Shown piece by piece: positions 32,002 through 40,738 of a stretch of DNA of 64,000 nt. The position numbers and the translations under genes were made by a program. Numbering within the stretch: the first letter of the stretch is position 1; each line of letters opens with the position of its first letter. The DNA comes from Myxococcales bacterium (lineage in GTDB: Bacteria; Myxococcota_A; Bradymonadia; UBA7976; UBA1532): positions 806,001 through 870,000 of the forward strand of contig JACKDP010000001.1 of assembly GCA_020633435.1 (NCBI GenBank). The letters run 5' to 3'. The notes under the pieces are model-generated. The model was not told the origin of the DNA and searched no databases. It saw only the letters and a list, made by a program, of their open reading frames with translations.

Positions 32002-34158
32002 TCAGGGCGCCGGCGAGGTGCGCAGCAGGCCGTCGCTCGTGGCGATCCAGAGCACGTCCCGGCCCACGGCGACGCCCGTCACCTCCCCCACGTCCTCGCG
32101 GCCTCGGACGGGCACCCGGCGCCACGGCCCCTCGGCGTCGCCTCGCCAGAGCCCGGCCTCCGTGCCGACGTAGACGCCCCCGCCAGGTGCCGGCGCCACC
32201 GCGAGGATGCGCCCCGTCAGCCCGCGCTTGCGGACCGGGGCGTAGCCCTCGGGGCCGAGCCGGCCGAGCCCCTCGAACGTCCCGACCCACGGCGTCGAGC
32301 CCGCCACGGCCACCGCCAGCATCAGCTCGCTGTCGAGGAAGTCGTTCTCGTCGTAGACCCGCGTCTCGCCGCCGGCGAACCGGGCCAGGCCCGCGTTCGT
32401 CGCCAGCAGCAGCGCGCCGTCCGGGCCGAGGGCGAGGTCGTTGATCCAGGCGTCGGGCAGCCGCACGCCGCCCTCATCGCCCGGCCGCGTGACCGTGAGC
32501 GTGCCGTAGCCGGCGCCCAGGTGGCCGAGGCCGATGGCCTGCAGCGATCCCGCGCCCTCGAACAGGGAGAACCAGGCCTCGCCGCCCTGGGCGACGACGG
32601 TGCCGACGCGCAGCCGGCCTGCGAGCCGGGGCGGGAGCGACACCCGCGCCAGCTCGGCGTAGCCCCCCTCGGTCGCGCGCAGGACGACGAGCGTGCCCGG
32701 CCCCGGCGGCCCGGGCGGTGGCGGCGGTGGGGGCTCCACGACGTCGTCCCGGGAGCGCGGGATGTCGACGGGCGGGGGCGGCGGGGCGGGCTCGCCGGGC
32801 AGGAGCCCGAGGACGAGCGCGCGCCCGGCGTCGAGGCCGACGGCGAGCACCCGCAAGGCGGGATCGGCGCCCACCCGCTGGGCCTGGAAGCCGCCCGGCC
32901 CGGAGCGCAGCAGGCGCCCGTCGGCCGTCACCGCCAGAGCCTCCCCTTCCCCGTCCACGACGAGCCGCGTGGGGGCGGGCGCCAGCAGGCCACCCGCCGC
33001 GTAGCGCCGCTGCTGCTCGCCGCGCCGGCCGACGACGCCCCGGCCGGTGATGGCGTGGTAGACGCTGCCGTCATCGCCGGGCGCCCACGCCGTGACCTGC
33101 CCCTCCGCGGGGGCGAGCTCGGGGGCGGGGCGCAGGTAGCGCGTGCCGCCCCGCGCGCTGGCGGGGCCGGCGCTGGCGCGGATGACGGGCAGCGGCGTGG
33201 CCTGGACCCGGGGCGCGACGATGGGCGCCGGCATGGGGACGGGCGGCGGCACCACGATCTCGCCGCTGGCGGGGGCCGCGGGCGGCGGCGGGGGCGCGTC
33301 GAGCAACGGCGGCGCGGGCCCGAGCGGGCCGGCGGGGGCCACCGGGGTGCCGGGGCCAGCGTCGGCCAGCAGCCACCACGACGTGGCCGATCGGATCGCG
33401 ATGCCGGCGGGAGCGGGCCACGCGCCCAGCACGGGCCGCTCGACGCCCGGGAGCGGGTAGGACGTCCAGGTGCCGCCCTGGCGGATGGCCACGAGGCCGT
33501 CGTCGGCGCCGGTGCAGGTAGCCACGAGCCGGCCCGCCCGATCGCTGACGATCGCCCGCACGGCGGCCCCGCAGAGGCCCTGCTCGGTGGTGTGCTCCTC
33601 CAGGCGATCCGCCAGGATCTGCACCACGCCGCGGTCGCGGGTGGCGAGCCATACGGTGCCATCGGCTTCGACGGTGAGGTCCTGGCCGGCGTGGCGCGTG
33701 GAGAGCAGGCGGACCTGGCCCTGGTCGGCGTAGCCGACGCCCCCCGGCAGGGCCAGCCAGACCCCGCCGGCCGCGCGGGGCGCCAGATCCTGCACGCCGG
33801 CCTTGAGCGGCGGATCGGCCAGGAGCGACCAGGCCCCCGTCGCCGACCGCGACCAGAGCCCCTGCCCCGCGCCGATGTACCGCGTCTTGTCGGCCGCCTC
33901 CGCCAGGGCGTTGCCCGCGGTCGGCGCCGTGGCGTCCGCCTGGTAGGCGCCGGTGGCCACGTCCCAGCGGCCCAGGCCGCCCGCGCCGAGGGCGAGCAGC
34001 ACGCCCCCCTGGGCCTCCAGCCGATCGACGCGGCCGGCGTCGGTGAACAGCGCCCAGGTGGGCGCCGCGGGCGCAGGGGCGGCCGGGGGCGGGGGCGCTG
34101 GACGTCCCCCACAACCCACGACACCCACCAGCCCTGCCATCGCAACCCACCGAGCCAT
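32002..34158 (-). CDS. Beta-propeller lipoprotein with proline-rich linkers
   Basis: This encodes 718 residues. The ATG at 34158 has GGAGGTG upstream and begins a lipoprotein signal (MARWVAMAGLVGVVGC). Two groups of propeller blades are visible, built of repeats resembling two-component regulator propellers (Reg_prop): TRYIGAGQGLWSRSATG, GTVWLATRDRGVVQIL and, near the end, GGGVYVGTEAGLWRGDAEG and VLWIATSDGLLRTSPAP. Two proline-rich linkers (for example EPPPPPPPGPPGPG) separate blade groups. There is no kinase or membrane domain, so this is a stand-alone surface or periplasmic propeller. Its ligand is unknown. Confidence 0.78.
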   Translation of the reverse strand: MARWVAMAGLVGVVGCGGRPAPPPPAAPAPAAPTWALFTDAGRVDRLEAQGGVLLALGAGGLGRWDVATGAYQADATAPTAGNALAEAADKTRYIGAGQGLWSRSATGAWSLLADPPLKAGVQDLAPRAAGGVWLALPGGVGYADQGQVRLLSTRHAGQDLTVEADGTVWLATRDRGVVQILADRLEEHTTEQGLCGAAVRAIVSDRAGRLVATCTGADDGLVAIRQGGTWTSYPLPGVERPVLGAWPAPAGIAIRSATSWWLLADAGPGTPVAPAGPLGPAPPLLDAPPPPPAAPASGEIVVPPPVPMPAPIVAPRVQATPLPVIRASAGPASARGGTRYLRPAPELAPAEGQVTAWAPGDDGSVYHAITGRGVVGRRGEQQRRYAAGGLLAPAPTRLVVDGEGEALAVTADGRLLRSGPGGFQAQRVGADPALRVLAVGLDAGRALVLGLLPGEPAPPPPPVDIPRSRDDVVEPPPPPPPGPPGPGTLVVLRATEGGYAELARVSLPPRLAGRLRVGTVVAQGGEAWFSLFEGAGSLQAIGLGHLGAGYGTLTVTRPGDEGGVRLPDAWINDLALGPDGALLLATNAGLARFAGGETRVYDENDFLDSELMLAVAVAGSTPWVGTFEGLGRLGPEGYAPVRKRGLTGRILAVAPAPGGGVYVGTEAGLWRGDAEGPWRRVPVRGREDVGEVTGVAVGRDVLWIATSDGLLRTSPAP

Positions 34159-34250
34159 CGCGCACCTCCGGCGCCCATGAGAGCCAAGGCCGCCCCGTTG
34201 CGCAAGCGGGGGGCCGGGAAAATCCCCCGCGGCGCGCCGGATTCCCGTGG

Positions 34251-34279
34251 CTCGCATCCGCTCGCCAGCCTGCTATAGT
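34251..34279 (+). promoter_or_regulatory. Candidate promoter of the TPR/coiled-coil gene
   Basis: TATAGT (34274-34279) matches 5 of 6 bases of the -10 consensus and stands out in this GC-rich setting. The -35 (CTCGCA, 34251-34256, 17-base spacer) is weak. The predicted transcript would carry a leader of about 130 bases if translation starts at 34420. Confidence 0.45.
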
Positions 34280-34419
34280 CCGCCCACGCCACCGTGACAG
34301 TCCGGGGCGCCGGGGACTCCGTGAGGCCGGTGGGCCGTGCCATCCGCGCGGAACGATTCGTGCTTTCGGTCAGGCCTCGGTCCCGCCCGCGTCAGGTCGC
34401 GCACGCTTCGGGGAGCAGG

Positions 34420-36444
34420 TTGCGGTTCATCCTCGCCATCGCCATCGCCTTCGCGCCCGCGGGCCTCCAGGCCCATGAGGTCGATGACGTCCCCTCGCGG
34501 GCGCAGCTCATCGAGGAGCTGCGGGGCATGAACGCGTCGCTGCGGCAGGCCCAGGCCCGGCTCGACACCAGCCTGGCCGTGGACGCGGCCGAGGTGGTGA
34601 AGGTCCTCAACGACGCCCAGGTGGCCTTCCTGTCCGAGGATCACCCCCGCGCCGCGCTCCAGCTCATGGGGCTCATCGCCCGGCCGGCCTTCAAGGGGCA
34701 CCTGGCCTACCCCGAGGCCCTCGAGTACCTGGCCGAGTCGCTCTACGCCCTGGGCCTGGCCGAGTCGGCGCGGACCTACCTGCGCCAGGCCGTCGAGCAG
34801 CCGCGGCAGCTCCCGACCGTGTGGCGGCGGCGCCTCGCCCGGCTGCTGGAGCTGTCGGGGCGCACGCTGACGCTGCCCGAGCTGCGCGCCCTGTGGGCCC
34901 GCTTCCAGCGGGAGCAGGAGGACGACGCCGTCGGCCGCGAGGACGCCGCCGTCTACTACCAGTACGCCAAGGCGCTGGTGCACCACGACGCGCTCGAGGA
35001 GGCCGCGGAGCTCTTCACCCAGGTCCCCGAGGGCGATCCCTGGCACCTGCAGGCGCTGTACTTCCAGGGCATCATCCAGCTCAAGCGCGGCCAGCTCGTG
35101 AAGGCCCAGGCCGCCTTCGAGGTGGCCCTGGAGGCGTGGCAGCAGAGCCGGCCCCGGGCCCCCGAGCGCCCCTGGCTCGACGAGGTGGACGACGCCGGCC
35201 CCGCGCGGGAGCTGGTGGCCCTCGATCTGACCGAGGACGAGCGCCTGCCGCCGCCCGAGGTGGCCCGCCACGCGCGCCTGGGCGCGGCCCTGCACCTGTC
35301 GCTGGCCCGCCTCGCGGCGGCGCGCAACGACGACGCCGCGGCCTGGAACCACTACCGGCGGGTGCCCCGCGGGGATCCCGACTTCGCGGCGGCCCTGGCC
35401 GAGGCGACGTTCATCCTGTTCCGGCGCGAGGAGTACGCCTGGTGCGCCCGCCTGGTGGACCAGCTCCTCGCCGGCCGCGGCGACGACGTGTCGGCGGCCC
35501 AGCTCCAGCTCTGGAAGGGGCAGCTCCTCGCCCGGGGCGCCGCCTACGAGGAGGCCAGCGCCACCTACCAGCTGCTGGAGGCCTCGCTGGCCGACCGGGA
35601 GGCCATGGTGGAGGCCGGCGCCCAGGACGAGCGCCGCATCTTCTCGGAGCCCGTCCTGGCCTGGACGGAGCCCGAGGACGCCGGCCGGGCGCGCCAGCTG
35701 GAGGCAGATCTGGTGGCCCAGGAGGAGGCCCTCAAGGAGGCCCGCGAGATCGCGGAGCTGCTGGCCGAGCTGGTGGGCTCCGACAAGCTGCTGCCGGCCG
35801 TGGCGGGCGGGCGGGCCGTCATCGAGGATCTGGAGGCCCGGATGGCCCACTTCGGCCAGCACCTGGAGCTGGCCGGCCGGGTGGCCCACGCGGAGGCGGA
35901 CGAGGATCTGCACGGCGGCGGCCCGCCGGCGACGCGGGACGACGTGGCGCGCATCGGCGCCAGCCGCCAGACGCTGGTGGACCGCATGGCGCGCTTCGAG
36001 GAGCAGCTCGACGCCTTCGAGGGCACCTACCGCGAGCGCATCGGCGCCGTGCTGGCGAAGGAGGTGCCGGTGCTGGCGAAGCTCGAGGCCGAGCTGGGCC
36101 AGCAGGTGGCCTCGGCGAAGCGGCTCAAGGGCGAGCTGGCCGACGCCGCCCGGGCCAACGTCGAGCAGTACGCCGCCGAGGCGCGCTTCGGCCAGGTGGA
36201 CATCGCCTGGTGGCAGAAGGAAGAGATCACCCGCCGCATCCGCCTGGCCGTCACCGAGCAGGAGGACGCCCTCAAGGCCGTCGACGGCCCCGCCGACCCG
36301 CCCCCCCGCGCCGTGCCGAAGCCCCGGTCCGACGAGGACATGCCCGAGCTGCCCGAGCCCGGCGACGACGATGACGGCGAGGATGACGGTGAAGAGGAGA
36401 TCGGCGGCGGCCCCCGGCGCGGCACGTCAGTGGCGCGGCGCTAG
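34420..36444 (+). CDS. Secreted TPR and coiled-coil protein
   Basis: This encodes 674 residues from a TTG at 34420 that follows GGGGAG and starts a clear signal peptide (LRFILAIAIAFAPAGLQA). In-frame GTG codons at 34294 and 34360 would add an unusually long, Arg-rich leader and are less likely. Residues about 60-400 are TPR-like helices (ALEYLAESLYALGLAESARTY, EEAAELFTQVPEGDPWHLQ). Residues about 420-600 are a Glu/Ala/Leu-rich coiled coil. The C-terminus is acidic (DDDDGEDDGEEE) and ends in a basic cap (PRRGTSVARR). It is probably a periplasmic scaffold. It converges with the opp operon. Confidence 0.72.
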   Translation: MRFILAIAIAFAPAGLQAHEVDDVPSRAQLIEELRGMNASLRQAQARLDTSLAVDAAEVVKVLNDAQVAFLSEDHPRAALQLMGLIARPAFKGHLAYPEALEYLAESLYALGLAESARTYLRQAVEQPRQLPTVWRRRLARLLELSGRTLTLPELRALWARFQREQEDDAVGREDAAVYYQYAKALVHHDALEEAAELFTQVPEGDPWHLQALYFQGIIQLKRGQLVKAQAAFEVALEAWQQSRPRAPERPWLDEVDDAGPARELVALDLTEDERLPPPEVARHARLGAALHLSLARLAAARNDDAAAWNHYRRVPRGDPDFAAALAEATFILFRREEYAWCARLVDQLLAGRGDDVSAAQLQLWKGQLLARGAAYEEASATYQLLEASLADREAMVEAGAQDERRIFSEPVLAWTEPEDAGRARQLEADLVAQEEALKEAREIAELLAELVGSDKLLPAVAGGRAVIEDLEARMAHFGQHLELAGRVAHAEADEDLHGGGPPATRDDVARIGASRQTLVDRMARFEEQLDAFEGTYRERIGAVLAKEVPVLAKLEAELGQQVASAKRLKGELADAARANVEQYAAEARFGQVDIAWWQKEEITRRIRLAVTEQEDALKAVDGPADPPPRAVPKPRSDEDMPELPEPGDDDDGEDDGEEEIGGGPRRGTSVARR

Positions 36445-36450
36445 CCGCGC
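36433..36450. terminator. Hairpin between convergent TPR and opp genes
   Basis: A perfect 7-bp stem, GCGCGGC / GCCGCGC, has a GCTA loop that holds the TAG stop of the plus-strand gene. It lies between convergent genes and could act in both directions; there is no T-tract. Confidence 0.3.
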
Positions 36451-36465
36451 ATCCCCTCGAAACTC

Positions 36466-37491
36466 TTAGGCTTTGCCGGCACCGGCCGGCGGCAGACCGT
36501 CCCGCTCCACGACATGGCAGGCCACCTGGCGACCCTGGCCGATGAGCATGGGCTCGTCGCGGGTGCAGCGGTCGGCGACGTCGGGGTTCAGCCGCCGCGC
36601 GGGGCAGCGCGTGTGGAACCGACAGCCCGACGGCGGGTTGAGCGGGCTCGGGACGTCGCCCTCGAGCACCACGCGGCTGCGCTGGGCCTCCACCTCGGGA
36701 TCGGGGATGGGCACCGCCGAGATGAGGGCCTGGGTGTAGGGGTGGCGCGGGTCGCGGTAGAGCGTCTCGTAGTCGGCCACCTCGACGATGCGGCCGAGGT
36801 ACATCACGGCGATGCGGTCGGAGATGTGGCGCACCGCCGAGAGGTCGTGGGCGATGAAGAGGAACGTCAGCCCCATGTCCTTCTGGAGCTGCTTGAGGAG
36901 GTTCATGATCTGGGCCTGGATGGACACATCCAGGGCGGCGATGGGCTCGTCGCAGACGATGAACTTCGGGCGGGTGGCCAGGGCGCGGGCGATGCCAATG
37001 CGCTGGCGCTGGCCGCCGGAGAACTCGTGGGGGTAGCGGCGGACGTACTGCGGGTTGAGGCCGCACTGGACCATGAGGTCCTGGACCTGCCGCCGCAGCT
37101 GCGCCTTGTCGCTCACGAGCCGATGGGTCACCAGGGGCTCGCCGATGATGTCCCCCACCGTCATTCGGGGGTTCAGGCTGGCGTAGGGGTCCTGGAAGAT
37201 CATCTGCATGTGGCGCCGATACGGGAAGAGCGCCTTCTCGCTGAGCTTCGTGAGGTCCTCGCCCTCGAAGTGCACGGTGCCCGCCGTGGGGCGGTAGAGC
37301 TGGAGGATGGCGCGGCCCGTGGTGGACTTGCCGCAGCCGGACTCGCCCACCAGGCCCAGCGTCTCGCCGGGCCGGATGTCGAAGCTCACGCCGTCGACGG
37401 CCTTGACCCGGGCCACCTCGCGCTGGAAGACGACCCCCTTGCGCACCGGGAAGTGCATCTGGAGGTCGCGCACCGACAAGAGCGCGCTCAT
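36466..37491 (-). CDS. oppF: Oligopeptide ABC transporter ATP-binding protein OppF
   Basis: This encodes 341 residues. It is an ABC ATPase of the OppF type that powers peptide import with OppD. The Walker A GESGCGKST lies at 49-57, the Q-loop in IFQDPYASLNPRM, the signature FSGGQRQRIGIARAL, the Walker B FIVCDEPIAALD and the switch His in FIAHDLSAV. The C-terminal oligopeptide/dipeptide extension has the Cys cluster (GCRFHTRCP, then CTRDEP), typical of an iron-sulfur-binding tail in Opp/Dpp ATPases. The start overlaps the oppD stop by 4 bases (ATGA). It is last in the operon. Confidence 0.95.
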   Translation of the reverse strand: MSALLSVRDLQMHFPVRKGVVFQREVARVKAVDGVSFDIRPGETLGLVGESGCGKSTTGRAILQLYRPTAGTVHFEGEDLTKLSEKALFPYRRHMQMIFQDPYASLNPRMTVGDIIGEPLVTHRLVSDKAQLRRQVQDLMVQCGLNPQYVRRYPHEFSGGQRQRIGIARALATRPKFIVCDEPIAALDVSIQAQIMNLLKQLQKDMGLTFLFIAHDLSAVRHISDRIAVMYLGRIVEVADYETLYRDPRHPYTQALISAVPIPDPEVEAQRSRVVLEGDVPSPLNPPSGCRFHTRCPARRLNPDVADRCTRDEPMLIGQGRQVACHVVERDGLPPAGAGKA

Positions 37492-38471
37492 GCCGACACC
37501 TCCTGGAGCGGGTGGTGGCAGTGGGTGAAGTGCTCGCCGCCGATGGTCTTCGCGGCCGGGTAGTCCCGCCGGCAGGCGTCGCTGGCGAAGTCGCAGCGCG
37601 GCGCGAACGGGCAGCCCGGCGGCAGCTTCGTGACGATGGGCGGCAGGCCCCGGATGGGCTTGAGCTCGTCGTGGTCGGCGTCCAGGCGGGGCACCGAGTC
37701 GAGCAGGCCGCGGGTGTACGGGTGGGCCGGCCGGCGGAAGAGGTCGGCCGCGGGCGCCGACTCGGCGACGCGGCCCGCGTACATCACCATGATCTCGTCG
37801 GCCATGCCCGCCACGACGCCGAGGTCGTGGGTGATGAGGATGACCGACGTGCCCTCGTCCTCCTTGAGCTGCTTGATGAGCTCGAGGATCTGGGCCTGGA
37901 TGGTCACGTCGAGGGCGGTGGTGGGCTCGTCGGCGATGAGCAGGCGCGGCTTGCACAACAGCGCCATCGCGATCATCACGCGCTGGCGCATGCCCCCCGA
38001 GAACTGGTGGGGGTACTGGTCGAAGCGGCGCGCCGGATCGGGGATGCCGACGTGCTCCAGCATCTCGATGCCCCGCTTGCGGGCGGCCTTGCGGTCGAGG
38101 CGCTGGTGCAGCTCGAGCACCTCGGTGAGCTGGCGGCTCACCTTGAGGTACGGGTTGAGGCTCGACATGGGGTCCTGGAAGATCATCGAGATCTCGTTGC
38201 CCCGCAGCCGCCGCATCTCCCGCGCGCTCGCCTGCACGAGGTCGCGGCCCCCGAAGAGCACCCGCCCGCCGGCGATGCGGCCGGGGGGCGTGGGGATGAG
38301 CCCCATGATGGCGTTGCACGTCACGCTCTTGCCCGAGCCCGACTCCCCCACGATGCCGAGGGTGGCCCCGCGCTCCAGGTGGAACGAGACGCCGTCCACG
38401 GCGCGGACGACGCCGCCGTCCGTGCGGAAATGGACTTGCAGATCATGGACTTCCAGCAGGTTCTCGGCCAT
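37488..38471 (-). CDS. oppD: Oligopeptide ABC transporter ATP-binding protein OppD
   Basis: This encodes 327 residues. Walker A GESGSGKS lies at 42-49; the Q-loop segment is IFQDPMSSLNPYL, the signature FSGGMRQRVMIAMAL, Walker B LLIADEPTTALD and the switch region LITHDLGVVAG. The C-terminal Cys pattern (CPFAPRCDFASDAC) matches the Opp/Dpp extension. It would pair with OppF beneath the OppBC permease. The gene starts 3 bases after oppC ends. Confidence 0.95.
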   Translation of the reverse strand: MAENLLEVHDLQVHFRTDGGVVRAVDGVSFHLERGATLGIVGESGSGKSVTCNAIMGLIPTPPGRIAGGRVLFGGRDLVQASAREMRRLRGNEISMIFQDPMSSLNPYLKVSRQLTEVLELHQRLDRKAARKRGIEMLEHVGIPDPARRFDQYPHQFSGGMRQRVMIAMALLCKPRLLIADEPTTALDVTIQAQILELIKQLKEDEGTSVILITHDLGVVAGMADEIMVMYAGRVAESAPAADLFRRPAHPYTRGLLDSVPRLDADHDELKPIRGLPPIVTKLPPGCPFAPRCDFASDACRRDYPAAKTIGGEHFTHCHHPLQEVSA

Positions 38472-38474
38472 CGA

Positions 38475-39797
38475 TCAGTCCTTGCGCACCTGGGGATCGA
38501 GGGCGTCGCGCAGGCCGTCGCCCAGGAAGTTCAAGGCCAGCAGGGTGATGGCCAGGGCCGAGCCGGGGAAGATGATGAGCCAGGGGTACTCCTTGTAGGC
38601 CTTGGCCCCCTCGGCGGCGAGGGAGCCCCAGGAGGCGTAGGGCGCCTGGACGCCGAGGCCGAGGAAGGAGAGGAACGCCTCCTCCAGCATGACGGCCGGC
38701 ACCGTCAGGGTGGAGTAGACGATGATGGGGCCCAGGGCGTTGGGGATGAGGTGGCGCAGGATGATGGTGCGCTTGCTCACGCCGATGCAGTGGGCCGCCT
38801 CGATGAACTCGCGGCTCTTGAGGCTGATGACCTGGCCGCGGACGATGCGGCTCATGGTGAGCCACTGCACCGCCCCCAGGGCGAAGAAGAGGAGGTAGAG
38901 CTTCGACTCGGCGGGCATCTCCTGGAAGATGACCATGAGCAGGATGACGAGGAACATGAACGGCAGGCCGTACATGACATCCACGAAGCGCATCATGAGG
39001 TTGTCGACGCGGCCGCCCAGGAAGCCAGCGGTGGCCCCCCAGAACACGCCGATGACGAAGCTCACGAAGGTGGCGATGAAGCCCACCATGAGCGAGACGC
39101 GCCCGCCCTGGATGACCCGCGTCAGCATGTCGCGGCCCAGCTCGTCGGTGCCGAAGACGTGCACCTCGGGCCGCGGCGCCCCCTTGAACTCGGCGGCCGA
39201 GAGGCGGCGGTCCTGGTCGGTGTCGTGCTTGCGGATGAACCAGCGCGCCTCGCCATCGGGCAGGATCTCGGTGACCTCGGTGGCCCGCGCCTCCGCGGCC
39301 GTCACCTTGCCGTCGTGGTCCGTGTCGAAGATGCGGTGCGTCGCCTCGGCCGAGTCCTTGAGGAGCGGGATGGGCGCGGCGTCGAGCTCGGCCACCGAGA
39401 GATCGCCGTCGCCGTCCTCGTCGAAGCGCTTGAACTCCAGGTCGCTCAAGGCGGTGGAGAGCTCGGCGCGGTCGATGAAGCCGTCCTGGTTGGTGTCGAT
39501 GGTGGCGAACGGCAGCTCGTCCGGGGGGATGAGGCGGTCGTGGTGCATGGGCACCGACCGCGCCCCCATGGGCTTCGGCTCGAAGGACAGGTGCTGCTCG
39601 TCGAAGCTGAAGCGCGTGCCATAGGCGCTGATCAGATCGAACGTCAGCGCCAGGATGGCCATCAGCAGCACGACGGCCAGGCCCACCATGGCGGCGCGGT
39701 TGCGCAGCAGGCGGCGCCAGGCGTCCTGCCAGAGGCTGGTGCCCTTGGCGAGCTCGGTCTCCGGCGCCGCGGCCGGCGTCGGGGCGGGATCAGTCAT
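38475..39797 (-). CDS. oppC: Oligopeptide ABC transporter permease OppC with four inserted EF-hands
   Basis: This encodes 440 residues, against about 300 for usual OppC. The normal parts are present: first membrane helix (about 36-58), the conserved HVFGTDELGRDMLTR (213-227), five further helices and the EAA-type coupling loop REFIEAAHCIGVSKRTIILRHLIPN. Between helix 1 and HVFGTDEL, where OppC has its first periplasmic loop, about 115 residues are inserted with four EF-hand loops: DTNQDGFIDRAE 101-112, DEDGDGDLSVAE 126-137, DTDHDGKVTAAE 158-169, DTDQDRRLSAAE 192-203. The first three have all consensus ligands; the fourth has Arg in place of Gly 6. It would be a permease that binds calcium on its outer face (inference). 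It overlaps oppB by 8 bases. Confidence 0.93.
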   Translation of the reverse strand: MTDPAPTPAAAPETELAKGTSLWQDAWRRLLRNRAAMVGLAVVLLMAILALTFDLISAYGTRFSFDEQHLSFEPKPMGARSVPMHHDRLIPPDELPFATIDTNQDGFIDRAELSTALSDLEFKRFDEDGDGDLSVAELDAAPIPLLKDSAEATHRIFDTDHDGKVTAAEARATEVTEILPDGEARWFIRKHDTDQDRRLSAAEFKGAPRPEVHVFGTDELGRDMLTRVIQGGRVSLMVGFIATFVSFVIGVFWGATAGFLGGRVDNLMMRFVDVMYGLPFMFLVILLMVIFQEMPAESKLYLLFFALGAVQWLTMSRIVRGQVISLKSREFIEAAHCIGVSKRTIILRHLIPNALGPIIVYSTLTVPAVMLEEAFLSFLGLGVQAPYASWGSLAAEGAKAYKEYPWLIIFPGSALAITLLALNFLGDGLRDALDPQVRKD

Positions 39798-40734
39798 AGC
39801 TCACCCGCGGATCCAGCAGGGTGTAGAGGATGTCGACCACCAGGTTGAGGACCACGAGGAGCGCCGAGTACAGCACGATGGTCCCCAGGACGAGGGGGTA
39901 GTCGCGGTTGAAGGCCGAGGCCACGAAGTGGGTGCCCAGGCCCGGGATGTTGAAGATGCGCTCGATGACCACCGAGCCCGTCAGCATGCCGGCGAAGGCG
40001 GGGCCGAGGTAGCTGACCACCGGCATCACCGCCCCCTTGAGGGTGTGGCGGGTGATGATGACGCGCTCGGACAGGCCCTTGGCGCGCGCGGTGCGCACGT
40101 AGTCCTGGCGGACGACCTCGAGCATGCCCCCGCGGGACAGGCGCGCGATGTACGCGGCGTAGTACATGCCCAGCGACAGGCTCGGCAGCACGCTGGACTG
40201 GAAGTGCCCGAGCAGACCCTTCTCCAGCCCGTTCCAGTTGGCCGCGTCGAACCACTGGAGATTCAAAGAGAAAATGTAGACCAGGAGGGGTCCTAGCACG
40301 AAGTTCGGGATGGACACCCCGGCCATCGCCCCCGTCATCGTCGTGTAGTCTTGCCAGCGATTCTGTTTGAAGCCGGCGTACAGACCCGTGGGCAGCCCGA
40401 GCAAGAGCGCGAAGAAGAGCGCTTGCAGGCCGAGGATCATCGAGACCGGCAGGCCATCAGCCAGGATCTCGTTGACCGTCTTGTCGGGGTACTTCATGGA
40501 CGGGCCGAAGTCGGCGTGCAGGAGGATGCTCTCCATCTGCAGCGCGTACTGGGCCCACAGGGGCTTGTCCAGGTGGTACTTGGCCCGGATGTTCTTCTCG
40601 ATCTCCTCGGGGAGCTTCTTCTCGCCGTCGAACGGCCCGCCGGGGGCCGCCCGCATCACGAAGAACGAGGCCGTGATGACGACGAAGAGCACCAGCACCG
40701 CCGAGACGATGCGGCGCAACACATAGCGCAGCAC
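39790..40734 (-). CDS. oppB: Oligopeptide ABC transporter permease OppB
   Basis: This encodes 314 residues, normal length for OppB. The start MLRYVLRRIVSAVLVLFVVI is the first helix, and the family segments APGGPFDGEKKLPEEI and LDKPLWAQY follow. The EAA loop reads VRQDYVRTARAKGLSERVIITRH and the terminal VDILYTLLDPRV is standard. No insertion is visible, unlike oppC. It begins 4 bases after oppA and overlaps oppC by 8 bases. Confidence 0.95.
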   Translation of the reverse strand: MLRYVLRRIVSAVLVLFVVITASFFVMRAAPGGPFDGEKKLPEEIEKNIRAKYHLDKPLWAQYALQMESILLHADFGPSMKYPDKTVNEILADGLPVSMILGLQALFFALLLGLPTGLYAGFKQNRWQDYTTMTGAMAGVSIPNFVLGPLLVYIFSLNLQWFDAANWNGLEKGLLGHFQSSVLPSLSLGMYYAAYIARLSRGGMLEVVRQDYVRTARAKGLSERVIITRHTLKGAVMPVVSYLGPAFAGMLTGSVVIERIFNIPGLGTHFVASAFNRDYPLVLGTIVLYSALLVVLNLVVDILYTLLDPRVSYD

Positions 40735-40738
40735 GCGG

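Noticed and set aside
37492..38319. Upstream extension of the oppF frame through oppD
   Set aside because: It is out-of-frame oppD sequence rich in Arg, Pro and His; the true ATG at 37491 overlaps the oppD stop and begins a normal OppF.
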